64,000 bases of DNA from Ancylobacter crimeensis (GTDB lineage Bacteria; Pseudomonadota; Alphaproteobacteria; Rhizobiales; Xanthobacteraceae). Position numbers and translations under genes: made by a program. Below the pieces are notes generated by a model that worked only from the letters and a program-made list of their open reading frames with translations, made no database searches and was not told the DNA's origin. The stretch spans positions 412,515 to 476,514 of the forward strand of contig NZ_JALKCH010000002.1 of the NCBI RefSeq assembly GCF_023016805.1, written 5' to 3'. This document shows positions 36,121 through 45,229 of the stretch, piece after piece (the first letter of the stretch is position 1; each line of letters opens with the position of its first letter).

Positions 36121-36139
36121 GGCGGTGCCTCCTGTGTGA

Positions 36140-36255
36140 TGTAAAGATTTAACACTCGACATCAGAAGGCAAGAACGTTAGTGAAATGAGCGTGTTAAGC
36201 TGAAAACGCCTGTAAAGACCGGCGTGTGAAGTTGTAAATCGGGCAAAGTGTAAAG
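36140..36255. promoter_or_regulatory. Four TGTAAA(G/T) boxes in the aceA/regulator control region
   Basis: TGTAAAG or TGTAAAT occurs at 36140, 36211, 36233 and 36249 in the 146-base divergent region. In a GC-rich genome four copies so close are unlikely by chance. They are good candidates for binding sites of the adjacent ScfR-type regulator, controlling itself and the aceA operon. Confidence 0.55.
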
Positions 36256-36266
36256 TCGGGAAAAGG

Positions 36267-37712
36267 GTGGCTGTCGTGCAGGCAGGCGATCCGCAGATCG
36301 GGGGGCGCATCCAGCGCCTGCGCCGGAACCACAAGACCTCGCAGGCCGAACTCGCGGGCGCGCTCGGCATTTCCGCGAGCTATCTCAACCTGATCGAGCA
36401 CAATCGCCGCCGCATCACCGTGCCGCTGCTGATGAAGCTCTCGGCGCATTTCGGCATCGAGCCGGGCGAACTGGTGGAGAATGACGAGCCGCGCCTGGTC
36501 GGCGACCTGATGGAGCTGTTCGGCGACGAGATCTTCACCGAGAGCGGGCTGACCAACCAGGATGTGCGCGACCTCGCCACCTCGAATCCCGCCATCGGCC
36601 GGGCAGTGGTGCGCCTGTTCGACCAGTACCGCGCCCTGCGCTCCGCCAAGCTGAGCGCAGGCGGCAGCGGCGAGGCGGTGGACCCGGAGAGCGTCGGTCA
36701 CCACCCCGCCACCGATGCGGTGTCCGACTTCCTGCAGCAGAACGCCAATTACTTCGCAACGCTGGAAGCCGCGGCGGAGCGGGTGCGCGGCGACATCGAT
36801 TCAGGCTCGGACAGCTTCGATTCCTTCGAACACGGGCTGCGCACCTATCTGTTCAACGTGTTCGGCCTGAACTGGCGTCTGGCCCCGCTGCCGCCCGGCA
36901 TCGCCCGGCGCTACGATGCCGACCGGCGCGAGATCCTCACCTCCGATGTGCTGGCGCCGGAAACCGCGGTCTTCACCGTCGCCCACCAGCTCGGCCTGAT
37001 GGCGGCGGGGCGGGAGATCGAGGAGCTGCTGGCCGCCAGCGACCTGCCGGCCGATGCGCCGGTGGTGGCACGCAACGCGCTGGCGAGTTACTTTGCCGGC
37101 GCCGTTGTCATGCCCTACGAGCCCTTCCTTGATGCCTGCCGGGAAACCCGCTACGACATCGAGCGCATCCAGCGCCGCTTCCGCACCAGTTTCGAGCAGG
37201 TGTGCCACCGCATGACCACGCTGCAGCGGCCGGGACGTTCCGGCATTCCGCTGCATCTGGTGCGCACGGACATTGCCGGCAATATTTCAAAGCGCTTCTC
37301 GCTGTCGGGCATCCACATCTCGCGCCATTCGGGTGCGTGCCCGCGCTGGAACGTCTATTCCGCGTTCCTGCATCCCGAGCGCATCAATGTGCAGATCAGC
37401 CAGATGCCGGAAGGCCAGCGTTATTTCTGCATCGCCCGCGCCACCGCCAAGGGCGGCCATCGCCACAATGCGCCGCGCCGGCACATGTCGATCGGCCTCG
37501 GCTGCCACATCGGCCACGCGACGCAGATGGTCTATGCCGACGGCATGAACCTCGCCGATCCCTCCCAGACCGTGCCCATCGGCGTCGGCTGTCGCATCTG
37601 TCCGCGCCTCGATTGCGAGCAGCGCGCGCATCCGCCCGTGGATCATCGCTTCACGCTGAACGAGGCCGAGGCGGCGGAAAGCTTCTATGCCAATGGTCGG
37701 CGGGGTTATTGA
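36267..37712 (+). CDS. ScfR/RamB-type XRE regulator of short-chain carbon metabolism
   Basis: A 481-residue regulator. Residues 12-66 form an XRE helix-turn-helix (IQRLRRNHKTSQAELAGALGISASYLNLIEHNRR). A middle region resembles the IrrE/ImmA peptidase fold with its motif degenerate (VFTVAHQLGLMA in place of an HExxH). The C-terminal DUF2083-type domain has a cysteine/histidine cluster (GLGCHIGHATQ...VGCRICPRLDCEQRAHPP). The family senses short-chain acyl-CoA and controls glyoxylate or propionyl-CoA genes. Divergence from aceA makes it the likely regulator of the shunt here. Confidence 0.85.
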   Translation: MAVVQAGDPQIGGRIQRLRRNHKTSQAELAGALGISASYLNLIEHNRRRITVPLLMKLSAHFGIEPGELVENDEPRLVGDLMELFGDEIFTESGLTNQDVRDLATSNPAIGRAVVRLFDQYRALRSAKLSAGGSGEAVDPESVGHHPATDAVSDFLQQNANYFATLEAAAERVRGDIDSGSDSFDSFEHGLRTYLFNVFGLNWRLAPLPPGIARRYDADRREILTSDVLAPETAVFTVAHQLGLMAAGREIEELLAASDLPADAPVVARNALASYFAGAVVMPYEPFLDACRETRYDIERIQRRFRTSFEQVCHRMTTLQRPGRSGIPLHLVRTDIAGNISKRFSLSGIHISRHSGACPRWNVYSAFLHPERINVQISQMPEGQRYFCIARATAKGGHRHNAPRRHMSIGLGCHIGHATQMVYADGMNLADPSQTVPIGVGCRICPRLDCEQRAHPPVDHRFTLNEAEAAESFYANGRRGY

Positions 37713-37835
37713 GCCCTTCGTCGCCTAACGAAGCGTCACATGGTCCGGTCTGTGCTTGCGGTGGAGGGATGCGCGCCGCATCCGGCGGGTGCCCGTGTCC
37801 GAAGCACTCCCTAACCCTGCGGGCGAGGAGATGTC

Positions 37836-38027
37836 GTGGCCACGAACAAGAAGAAGCTCTCACCCGCGGAGCGCGCACGTCAGGACCGCAAACGTGCCGA
37901 TTTCCTGCACCGGCCGCTTCAGGCGGGACACCCTTATCGCTATGTGCCGATCTGGATTCCCTATCCGCTGGCACAGCTCGTGGCCGGCATCGCCGGGGCG
38001 TGGGAGAAGAGGGGTCGTTCGCGCTGA
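37836..38027 (+). CDS. Small basic protein of unknown function
   Basis: A 63-residue protein with a basic N-terminal half (ATNKKKLSPAERARQDRKRADFL) and a proline/aromatic-rich second half (HPYRYVPIWIPYPLAQLVAGIAG) that may lie at the membrane surface. It starts with GTG at 37836 after GAGGAG. The function is unknown. It is on the strand of the regulator and converges on the HAD gene. Confidence 0.6.
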   Translation: MATNKKKLSPAERARQDRKRADFLHRPLQAGHPYRYVPIWIPYPLAQLVAGIAGAWEKRGRSR

Positions 38028-38053
38028 CCGATGCCGTCAGCCGCCCGCCGCCG

Positions 38054-38719
38054 TCAGCCGCCCGCCGCCCTGGCCGGGAACAGCGCCGTGACCTCGGCAA
38101 GGTCGTCCACCGCAAGGTCCACCCGGCCGAATCCTCCCCCTGATGGCGTGTAGCCGACGACATAGAGCCCCGCTTCATCGGCGGAGCGCGCGCCGGTGTT
38201 GCTGTCCTCCACCGCCGCCACGGCCGGCGGGGCGAGATTCAGCCGCTCGACGGCGGTGCGATAGGGCTCGGGGTCGGGCTTTCCATTGGTCACGTCGTCG
38301 AGGCTGATGGAAAAGGCCATGAACGCGGAAATGCCCAGCGCTTCCAGATTGGCATCGACGATGCGCCGGCTGGAATTGGACACGCAGACCTGCCGGACGC
38401 CCTTGCCCGCCAGCGCCTTCACCGTCTCGACCGCCCCCGGCACCGGCACCAGCTCATGGGTGTTGGCGACATAATGGTCGTAGATCGCATGCATCCATTC
38501 GTCGAAAGCCACCGCGTCCGGCCGGCGCGGACGCAATATGTCCCACACATCATTGATGTGGATGCCGCGATAGGCCTGGTCCGGCAGATCCGAGAGGTCC
38601 ATCCCGAAGACTGCCGAGCCGGCGACCAGCGCGCGGTGATGCAGCGGTTCGCTATCCACCAGCGTCCCGTCGATGTCCCAGGCGACGGCTTCGAGGTCGG
38701 GAGGCGGGGTGCACGTCAT
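38054..38719 (-). CDS. HAD family sugar-phosphatase/phosphomutase-like protein
   Basis: A 221-residue HAD protein of the beta-phosphoglucomutase/phosphoglycolate phosphatase type. Motif I is WDIDGTLVDSEPLHHRAL, motif II VSNSSRR, motif III lysine in NGKPDPEPY, and motif IV VEDSNTGARSA. The helical cap follows motif I. It is 62 bases downstream of the FGGY kinase and probably in its operon, so a sugar-phosphate substrate is likely. The start at 38719 is the ATG just before the conserved motif; its ribosome binding site is weak. Confidence 0.87.
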   Translation of the reverse strand: MTCTPPPDLEAVAWDIDGTLVDSEPLHHRALVAGSAVFGMDLSDLPDQAYRGIHINDVWDILRPRRPDAVAFDEWMHAIYDHYVANTHELVPVPGAVETVKALAGKGVRQVCVSNSSRRIVDANLEALGISAFMAFSISLDDVTNGKPDPEPYRTAVERLNLAPPAVAAVEDSNTGARSADEAGLYVVGYTPSGGGFGRVDLAVDDLAEVTALFPARAAGG

Positions 38720-38781
38720 TCTCGGGCGATGTCCTGTGCGATTCGGAAGGCGGAGGAGTCGCGGAAGACGATAAACGCGAT

Positions 38782-40269
38782 CTAGTCCCGAAGGCGCCGG
38801 TAAAGATCGCGGAAGCGGTGATAGCCTTCCGCATAGCTCGCTGCCGTCGCCGGATCGGGCTGGATCTCCTCGTCCGTGGAGACGAAGCGGGAAATGCCGT
38901 CCCAATGCGCTGCGCCCACAGCGACCGCCGCCGTCCAGGCTGCGCCCAGCGAGGAGCCGGGATGCCCGCTCAGCCGCTGCACCGGCTTCTGCAGCACATC
39001 GGCGACGATCTGCATCCACACCCGCGACTGCGAGCCCCCGTCGGAGACCAGATAGCGCTCGCAGGGGTGACCCATATCGGTCAGCACCTCGACATGGTGG
39101 GCGATGGCGTAGGCATAGCCTTCCAGCAGCGCCCGCCACACATGGCCGATGTCGTGGGAGAGGGTCAGCCCATCGATCACGCCGCGCGCAGCGGGGTCGT
39201 GCAGCGGGGTCTTCTCGCCGAGAAGGTAGGGCAGGAAGAGGACGCCTTCGGCGCCGGCCGGCTTCGCGTCGGCGAGGCGATCGAGATATTGATGAAGCGT
39301 GAGGCCCGCCGCGTCTGCCGCCGCCTTCTCGCCGCCGGCGAACTGCCTGACGAACCAGTTGAGCCCCGAGCCCCCGGTCGACATGCAGCCATTGGGCATG
39401 AACAGGCCGGGAATCAGATGGTAGTCGAGATAAAGCCGCGGGTCCGGCTTCACCGTGTCCGTCGCGGTGAGAACGTCCACCGAGCCGCCGAATTTCAGCA
39501 GCACGTCGCCCGCCTTCCGCACCCCCGCTCCGAGCGCGGAGGCGATGAAGTCCGCCGCCCCGCCGGCGACCGGGGTGCCTTCCGCAAGACCCGTCGCCGC
39601 CGCTGCGGCCGCGGTCACGGTGCCGAGGATGGCGTGCGAGGCCACCTTGCGCGGGATGGCGCTGCGCGGGACATGCGCGAAGGCGACCAGGTCGTCGTCG
39701 ATCACATGGCGCGTCACATCGACGAAGCCGGCCTCCAGCGCCCAGTTCTGTTCGACCGCCTTCTCGCCCGTCAGCCGCCAGTTCACATAGTCGTAGGAGC
39801 CGAACACGGTCGCGATCTTGGCGAACACCTGCGGCTCGTGCCGTTCGATCCAGCGGAGCTTGGCGGCAACGAGCTGCTGGTTGATGCCGTTCCCCGCCTT
39901 GGCGATGAAATCCGCCTCGTCGCGCTCGGCCCGCATCTCGCCGACCTCGACCCCGCAGCGCCCGTCGCTCTGCTGGATGGAAGGGCGCAGCAGCCGGTCT
40001 TCCGCGTCCAGCAGCACCACCGCCGGCAGCATGCCGGTGACGCCGACCGCTGCGATCTCGCCCGGCGCAATCCCGCTTGCCGCGATCAGCTCGCGGCAGA
40101 TCGCACAGGCATTGTCCCACCATTGCGCGGGATCCTCCTCGGCCCAGCCGGCGTGGCGCGAGGTGAGCGTCACCGGCCGGGACGCGACGCCCAGCACCTC
40201 GCCCGAAAGCCGGACGAGGATGCCGATGGTCGAGGTCGTGCCGATGTCGAGGCCGAGAAACGCGGTCAT
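38782..40269 (-). CDS. FGGY family carbohydrate kinase
   Basis: A 495-residue kinase. It opens with the phosphate-1 motif FLGLDIGTTSTIGIL, continues with WAEEDPAQWWDNACAICREL and VGVTGMLPAVVLLD, and in the C-terminal domain has FLPYLLGEKTPLHDP, LLEGYAYAIAHHVEVL and the adenosine motif LVSDGGSQSRVWMQIVADVL. It is closest in style to xylulokinase/erythritol kinase relatives; the substrate is not fixed. It sits in an operon with BtpA/SgcQ and DeoR genes. The ATG at 40269 is right at the conserved strand; 28 bases separate it from the btpA-like gene. Confidence 0.9.
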   Translation of the reverse strand: MTAFLGLDIGTTSTIGILVRLSGEVLGVASRPVTLTSRHAGWAEEDPAQWWDNACAICRELIAASGIAPGEIAAVGVTGMLPAVVLLDAEDRLLRPSIQQSDGRCGVEVGEMRAERDEADFIAKAGNGINQQLVAAKLRWIERHEPQVFAKIATVFGSYDYVNWRLTGEKAVEQNWALEAGFVDVTRHVIDDDLVAFAHVPRSAIPRKVASHAILGTVTAAAAAATGLAEGTPVAGGAADFIASALGAGVRKAGDVLLKFGGSVDVLTATDTVKPDPRLYLDYHLIPGLFMPNGCMSTGGSGLNWFVRQFAGGEKAAADAAGLTLHQYLDRLADAKPAGAEGVLFLPYLLGEKTPLHDPAARGVIDGLTLSHDIGHVWRALLEGYAYAIAHHVEVLTDMGHPCERYLVSDGGSQSRVWMQIVADVLQKPVQRLSGHPGSSLGAAWTAAVAVGAAHWDGISRFVSTDEEIQPDPATAASYAEGYHRFRDLYRRLRD

Positions 40270-40297
40270 GTCAGCGCCTTGCGGGAACACGCGGGGT

Positions 40298-41098
40298 TCA
40301 GCGGATGGCGTTGACCACATCCATGAAGCGCGACACACGCCCGGCCTCCACCGCGTTCCAGGTGTTGCCGTCCACCTTGAAATGGGTGCCGATCACGACG
40401 CCGGAGGCGATGGAGAAGATGTCGCGGATATTGTCGATGTTGACGCCGGTATTGGCGAAGATCGGCACCTCCTTCACCGTCTCGGCGACCTTGCGCAGAT
40501 GCGACTGGTCGGCCGGTTGGCCGGTGATCGGGCCGGAGACGAGGATGGCGTCGGCGAGCGAGGAGAACACCGCGCTCTTGGCGCGCAGCTCGATCGGGCG
40601 CTGGTCGAGCGAATGGGCGAATTCGGCATTGATGTTGAAGAGCATCTTCATGTCGTCGCGCTTCAGGTCGTGGCGCAGGCGCGAGGCCTCGGCGCAGTTC
40701 GGCTCCCACAATCCCATGTCGGAGGCGAACAGGCCGGTGAAGATCTCGCGCACGAAGCTGGCGCCGGTGGTGGCGCCGATGGCGACGGTGGCGACCGGAT
40801 CCCACAGATAGTTCACGCCGAACGGCACCTTGAGGCTCGGCTTCACCGCCTGGACGATGGCGCTCATGGCGGCGATGGAGGCGGGCGAGCCCTTGAAGAC
40901 ATAAGGGCGGTCGTTCTCGTTGCCGAACATGATGGCATCGACGCCGCCGGCCTGCAGCTTCTCGACATCGGCGAGCACGCCCTCGATCAGCTTGTCGAGG
41001 CCGCCATCGGCATCATAGAGCGGCGCGCCGGGCAGGGCGCCGATATGCGCCATGGCGATGACGACCTTCTTCTTGTCGCCGAAACACTCGAAAACCAT
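40298..41098 (-). CDS. BtpA/SgcQ family TIM-barrel protein
   Basis: A 266-residue protein of the BtpA family: VVIAMAHIGALPGAPLYDADGGLDKLIEGVLADVEKLQAGGVDAIMFGNENDRPY at the start, VPFGVNYLWDPVATVAIGATTGASFVREI, ILVSGPITGQPAD, and IFANTGVNIDNIRDIFSIASGVVIGTHFK, a phosphate-binding end of a TIM barrel. E. coli SgcQ is encoded in a sugar operon, while cyanobacterial BtpA was linked to photosystem I; the reaction is unknown. It lies between the FGGY kinase and DeoR genes. AAGGAGC precedes the ATG at 41098. Confidence 0.87.
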   Translation of the reverse strand: MVFECFGDKKKVVIAMAHIGALPGAPLYDADGGLDKLIEGVLADVEKLQAGGVDAIMFGNENDRPYVFKGSPASIAAMSAIVQAVKPSLKVPFGVNYLWDPVATVAIGATTGASFVREIFTGLFASDMGLWEPNCAEASRLRHDLKRDDMKMLFNINAEFAHSLDQRPIELRAKSAVFSSLADAILVSGPITGQPADQSHLRKVAETVKEVPIFANTGVNIDNIRDIFSIASGVVIGTHFKVDGNTWNAVEAGRVSRFMDVVNAIR

Positions 41099-41145
41099 CT
41101 GGTCTGCTCCTTGGAAACAAAAGGGCGCGGCGGGAACAGCCCCGC

Positions 41146-42018
41146 TCAGGCGCTGGCGGCAGGGCTCGCGATGCGCACGTCGACGCGGGCGGCGGCGAGC
41201 GCGGCGGCGATCCGCGCCGGGGGTTCGGCATCGGTGATGAGCATGGTGATGTCGGAGAGCTTGCCGACCTCGACCAGCGACATGCGCTGGAACTTGGCGG
41301 CGTCGCACAGCAGGATGCGCACGCCCGAGCGTCGCAGATAGACCCGCTTCAGGTCCGCATCCTCGAAGGAATAGTCGTAGAAGCCCTCGGCCGTGAGCCC
41401 CGAGGCGCCGATCACGGCGACGTCGAACCACAGCGTCTCGAACTGGGCGATGGCGGTCGGCCCGTAGACGCTCATCTCGTCGGCGCGCACCCGCCCGCCC
41501 GCGACATAGACCTCCGGCAGCCCGCCATCGAGCAGGCCGGACACGCGCAGGCTGTTGGTGAACACCTTGATATGCGGGGCTTCGCGAAGATGGCGGGCCA
41601 TCAGATAGGTGGTGGTGCCGACATCGACCGCGACGGTGCGGTGGCCGGCGATGAGGCCGGCGGCGAGCGCGGCGATTGCCGCCTTGCCGTCCGCTCCCCG
41701 GCGCAGGCGGGCCTCGAAGCGCGGCTCGTCGCTGTCCATGATGACCGGGGCCGGCCCGTCCGGCACCACCGCTCCGCCATGGATGCGCACCAGCCGGCCT
41801 TCGCGCTCCAGCTCCACGAGGTCGCGGCGGATGGTCATGTCGGAGACGCCGAGTTCGCCGGCGATGGCGGTGACGGAGACCGAGCCCGCGCTCGCCAGAC
41901 GGTCGAGGATGAAGGTCTGCCGCGCCGGCAGCAAGGTGCGCGCGCGCTCGTCGCCGCGGGAGGGCGCGAGGTCGGGCGTCGCGGAAGGGATGGCGGAGCG
42001 GGGGCTGTCGTCGACCAT
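41146..42018 (-). CDS. DeoR/GlpR family transcriptional regulator
   Basis: A 290-residue repressor-type protein. The N-terminal helix-turn-helix is ARQTFILDRLASAGSVSVTAIAGELGVSDMTIRRDLVELEREGRLVRIHGGAV, the DeoR hallmark. The C-terminal DeoRC sugar-phosphate domain has DVGTTTYLMARHL, TNSLRVSGLL and GASGLTAEGFYDYSFEDADLKR. It probably senses a sugar phosphate made by the kinase. It is the first gene of the minus-strand operon and diverges from the SDR/ABC operon; the repeat at 42073-42111 is its likely site. The frame continues to 42168, but the ATG at 42018 is a better start. Confidence 0.9.
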   Translation of the reverse strand: MVDDSPRSAIPSATPDLAPSRGDERARTLLPARQTFILDRLASAGSVSVTAIAGELGVSDMTIRRDLVELEREGRLVRIHGGAVVPDGPAPVIMDSDEPRFEARLRRGADGKAAIAALAAGLIAGHRTVAVDVGTTTYLMARHLREAPHIKVFTNSLRVSGLLDGGLPEVYVAGGRVRADEMSVYGPTAIAQFETLWFDVAVIGASGLTAEGFYDYSFEDADLKRVYLRRSGVRILLCDAAKFQRMSLVEVGKLSDITMLITDAEPPARIAAALAAARVDVRIASPAASA

Positions 42019-42072
42019 GGCGGATCCGCAGGCAGGCCCGGAGGAGGGCGGAGGCGAACGGGAGGGGCTTCG

Positions 42073-42111
42073 TTTTGTTTTACCGGCCAAAATGGACAAA
42101 ATCAAACAAAA
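42073..42111. promoter_or_regulatory. Candidate DeoR operator
   Basis: TTTTGTTT (42073-42080) and AAACAAAA (42104-42111) form an inverted repeat that encloses CAAAAT at 42088 and 42097, nine bases apart. It is an AT-rich island in the divergent region between the DeoR gene and the SDR gene. CAAAAT-like repeats are typical of DeoR/GlpR operators. Confidence 0.6.
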
Positions 42112-42173
42112 GAATCCTCTTGATGTGCGATAATGTTGCGATAAGGTTCGCTTCGAACACAGGAGCACCGGAC

Positions 42174-42971
42174 ATGAGCGCGGCCGTCCCCACCCCCGTC
42201 TATCCCGAGCTGGCCGGGCGTCGCGCCCTCGTCACGGGCGGGGCGGTCGGCATCGGCCGGGCGATTGCCGAGGCCCTTGCGCGGCAGAAGGCGCGCGTCG
42301 CCATCGCCGACATCGACCTCGCCCGCGCGCAGCAGGCGGCGGCCGAGATCGGCGGCGGCGCGGTCGCGGTGTCGATGGATGTGCGGGCCCGCGAATCGGT
42401 GGAGGCTGGCTTTGCCGATGTGCTCGCCGCGCTCGGCGGCTGCGACCTCCTCATCGCCAATGCCGGCGTTTCCACCATGAAGCCGGCGCTGGAACTGACC
42501 GATGAGGAATGGGCGTTCAACTTCGCGGTCAACACCACCGGCATCTTCCTCACCAACCAGATCGCCGCCCGGCATTTCGTGGCGCAGGGCAAGGGCTGCA
42601 TCGTCAACACCGCCTCGCTGGCGGCCAAGGTCGGCGCGCCGCTGCTCGCCCACTACTCGGCCTCCAAATTCGCCGTGCTCGGCTGGACCCAGGCCCTCGC
42701 CCGCGAGCTGGCGCCCAAGGGCATCCGGGTGAACGCGGTGTGTCCCGGCTTCGTGAAGACCTCGATGCAGTCGCGCGAGGTGGAGTGGGAGGCGTCGCTG
42801 CGCGGCATCACCCCGGAGGCGGTTATCGCCGACTATGTGAGCCAGACCCCGCTCGGCCGGATCGAGGAGCCGCAGGACGTCGCCGACGTCGTGGTTTTCC
42901 TTGCCTCCGAGCAGGCCCGCTTCATGACCGGGCAGGGCATCAACGTGACCGGCGGCGTCTATATGACCTGA
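42174..42971 (+). CDS. SDR family NAD(P)-dependent oxidoreductase
   Basis: A 265-residue classical short-chain dehydrogenase. Cofactor motif TGGAVGIG near residue 21, aspartate at the end of strand 2 (ADIDLARA) favouring NAD, NAG at LIANAGVS, the catalytic serine in NTASLAAK, and YSASK with the catalytic Tyr and Lys. Given the DeoR, kinase and ABC neighbours it probably oxidises a polyol or sugar to the ketose that the FGGY kinase uses (inference). CAGGAG precedes ATG 42174. Confidence 0.9.
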   Translation: MSAAVPTPVYPELAGRRALVTGGAVGIGRAIAEALARQKARVAIADIDLARAQQAAAEIGGGAVAVSMDVRARESVEAGFADVLAALGGCDLLIANAGVSTMKPALELTDEEWAFNFAVNTTGIFLTNQIAARHFVAQGKGCIVNTASLAAKVGAPLLAHYSASKFAVLGWTQALARELAPKGIRVNAVCPGFVKTSMQSREVEWEASLRGITPEAVIADYVSQTPLGRIEEPQDVADVVVFLASEQARFMTGQGINVTGGVYMT

Positions 42972-43105
42972 CCGCCCCGGCCATCGCCGGACCGCGTGGA
43001 TACAATCGCGATCTGTTTGGTTCGCAATCCACGATGTTCGGAAATGTTGCTTCAGTTGTGCCGCTTCCGCGCCGCACCGGCAAGGAAGCGTCCAGAGGAT
43101 TGCCG

Positions 43106-44326
43106 ATGTCGTCGATCGAGCTCGATCATGTCTCCAAGCTCTACGCCAGCGGTGCCTATGGCGTGCGCGACGTCGACCTGACGATCGGGGACGGCGAGTT
43201 CGTCATCTTCCTCGGCCCGTCCGGCTGCGGGAAATCCACCACGCTGCGCATGATTGCGGGGCTGGAGAGTATCACCTCCGGCGACCTGCGCATCGGCGGT
43301 CGGTCGGTCACCCATGTGCCGCCGCGCGAGCGCAACATCGCGGTGGTGTTTCAGTCCTATGCGCTCTACCCGCATATGAGCGTGCGCGAGAATATGGGCT
43401 TCGGCCTCAAGATGCGGGGCACTCCGCGCGCCGTGATCGAGGAAAAGATCCGCGACGCCGCGCAGCTTCTCGGCCTCGCGCCCTATCTCGACCGCAAGCC
43501 CGCCGCGCTGTCCGGCGGCCAGCGCCAGCGTGTCGCCCTCGGCCGGGCGATCGTGCGCGATCCGGTGGCGTTCCTGCTCGACGAGCCGCTGTCCAATCTC
43601 GACGCGCAGCTCCGCGCCGAGATGCGGCTGGAACTGGTGAAGCTGCACCGCCGGCTCGGCCGCACCATCGTCCACGTCACCCACGACCAGGTCGAGGCGA
43701 TGACCATGGGTGACCGCATCTGCATCATGCGCGACGGGCGGATGATCCAGGTCGGCAAGCCGCTGGAGGTCTATGCCGATCCGGTCGACACCTTCGTCGC
43801 CCGCTTCCTCGCCACCCCGCCGATGAATCTCATCCCCGCCCGGCTGGAAGGGGAGGGCGACGGCCTCGTCGTGAAGGCGGACGGCATCGCGGTGCCGGTG
43901 CCGGAGATGCACCGCGCCGCCTATGCCCCCGCCGCAGGGCGCGAGGTGATCCTCGGCCTGCGTCCGGAAGACCTGCACGAGACAGCTGAACCGGGCTTCG
44001 CCCGCATCGAGGTCACCGTGGTGGCGATGGAGGCGCTGGGGGTGGAGAACATCCTCGTCGGCCAGATCGGGTGGGACAAACCGGTCGAGATCGCCGCCCG
44101 CCTCAGCCGGCACTACACCGCCCCGATCGGCGCACGCGTGCCGCTTTATGTCGACGCAAGGCCGATGCACCTGTTCGACCCCGAGACCACCCGCGCTTTG
44201 CCGCGCCCGCGCCTCGCCCCGGGAGGAGGGGGCGTCATCCTGCCGGCCTCGCCCGCTGCGCCGGCAGCCTCCCTGCCGCGGGCAGCCTCCACGCTGCCGG
44301 GGGCTTCCGCCCTCGCACGGTCCTGA
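43106..44326 (+). CDS. Sugar ABC transporter ATP-binding protein, UgpC/MalK-like
   Basis: A 406-residue ATPase of carbohydrate importers. Walker A GPSGCGKST (37-45), Q-loop FQSYALYPHMSV, signature LSGGQRQRVALGRAI, Walker B FLLDEPLSNLDAQLR, switch VTHDQVEAMTMGDRI, then an OB/TOBE domain to about residue 360. The last 45 residues are an Ala/Pro-rich tail (PASPAAPAASLPRAAS) that is longer than usual and probably disordered. The operon order is SDR, ATPase, permease, binding protein, permease. Confidence 0.93.
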   Translation: MSSIELDHVSKLYASGAYGVRDVDLTIGDGEFVIFLGPSGCGKSTTLRMIAGLESITSGDLRIGGRSVTHVPPRERNIAVVFQSYALYPHMSVRENMGFGLKMRGTPRAVIEEKIRDAAQLLGLAPYLDRKPAALSGGQRQRVALGRAIVRDPVAFLLDEPLSNLDAQLRAEMRLELVKLHRRLGRTIVHVTHDQVEAMTMGDRICIMRDGRMIQVGKPLEVYADPVDTFVARFLATPPMNLIPARLEGEGDGLVVKADGIAVPVPEMHRAAYAPAAGREVILGLRPEDLHETAEPGFARIEVTVVAMEALGVENILVGQIGWDKPVEIAARLSRHYTAPIGARVPLYVDARPMHLFDPETTRALPRPRLAPGGGGVILPASPAAPAASLPRAASTLPGASALARS

Positions 44327-44336
44327 GGAGGAGCCC

Positions 44337-45137
44337 ATGCTGCGGCGGGTCGCCCTTCATTCCGGTCTCCTCCTCGCCTGCGCCGTCATCCTGCTGCCGC
44401 TGCTCTGGGTGGTGCGGGTAAGCCTGCTTCCCGAGCCGCTCTCCTACTCCACCGACTTGATGCCCGGCGCGACGCTCGACAACTACGTCGCCCTCTTCAC
44501 CACCACCCGCTACGGCCAGTCCTATCTCAACAGCCTCATCGTCGCGGTCGGCTCGGTGATCGTGGCGCTGCCCTTCGCGGCGATGACCGGCTACGCCTTC
44601 GCCCGGTTCAAGACGAGCGGGCGGTTCGGGCGCTTCGCCGTGCTGGCGACCCAGATGCTGCCGCCCGTCGCCATCGTGCTGCCGGTCTTCACCCTGTTCC
44701 GCATCGCCGGGCTCACCAATTCGCTGACCGGCCTCGTCATCGTCTATGCGGCGCTGAACCTGCCCTTCCTCATCTGGATCCTGATGGGCTTCTTCGAAGG
44801 CATCCCGGTCGATCTGGAATGGGCGGCGCAGACCGACGGCGCCACCGCCTGGGGCGCGTTCTGGCGCATCGTGCTGCCGGTCTCGCTGCCCGGCATCGCC
44901 GCGGCCGGGGTGCTCGGCTTCATCCTCACCTGGAACGAGTTCCTGTTTGCCCTCGTGCTCAGCGGCCCGCAGACCGCGACCGTGCCGGTGGCGCTCGCCT
45001 CGCTCCAGACCTCGAACGGCGTGCAGATCGCCAAGGTGTCGGCCGGCGTGGTGCTGGCGGTGCTGCCGCTGGTGATCGCTTCCCGCTTCATCCAGCGCTT
45101 CATCGTGCAGGGGCTCACCTTCGGCAGCGTGAAGTAG
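44337..45137 (+). CDS. Sugar ABC transporter permease, MalG-like
   Basis: A 266-residue inner-membrane permease with six transmembrane segments. The EAA loop reads EWAAQTDGATAWGAFWRIVLPVSLPG near residue 160, and the C-terminal RFIVQGLTFGSVK is typical of MalG-type proteins. TGAGGAGGAG precedes the ATG at 44337, which is 10 bases after the ATPase stop. Confidence 0.93.
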   Translation: MLRRVALHSGLLLACAVILLPLLWVVRVSLLPEPLSYSTDLMPGATLDNYVALFTTTRYGQSYLNSLIVAVGSVIVALPFAAMTGYAFARFKTSGRFGRFAVLATQMLPPVAIVLPVFTLFRIAGLTNSLTGLVIVYAALNLPFLIWILMGFFEGIPVDLEWAAQTDGATAWGAFWRIVLPVSLPGIAAAGVLGFILTWNEFLFALVLSGPQTATVPVALASLQTSNGVQIAKVSAGVVLAVLPLVIASRFIQRFIVQGLTFGSVK

Positions 45138-45229
45138 CGCAGATCGCAAGAGAACGGGCAGCGCCGGCCAACGGCGCGCCGCAACCGGCGGGTGGGACAC
45201 CCGCACCAGAGACGGAACAGGAGATCGAC

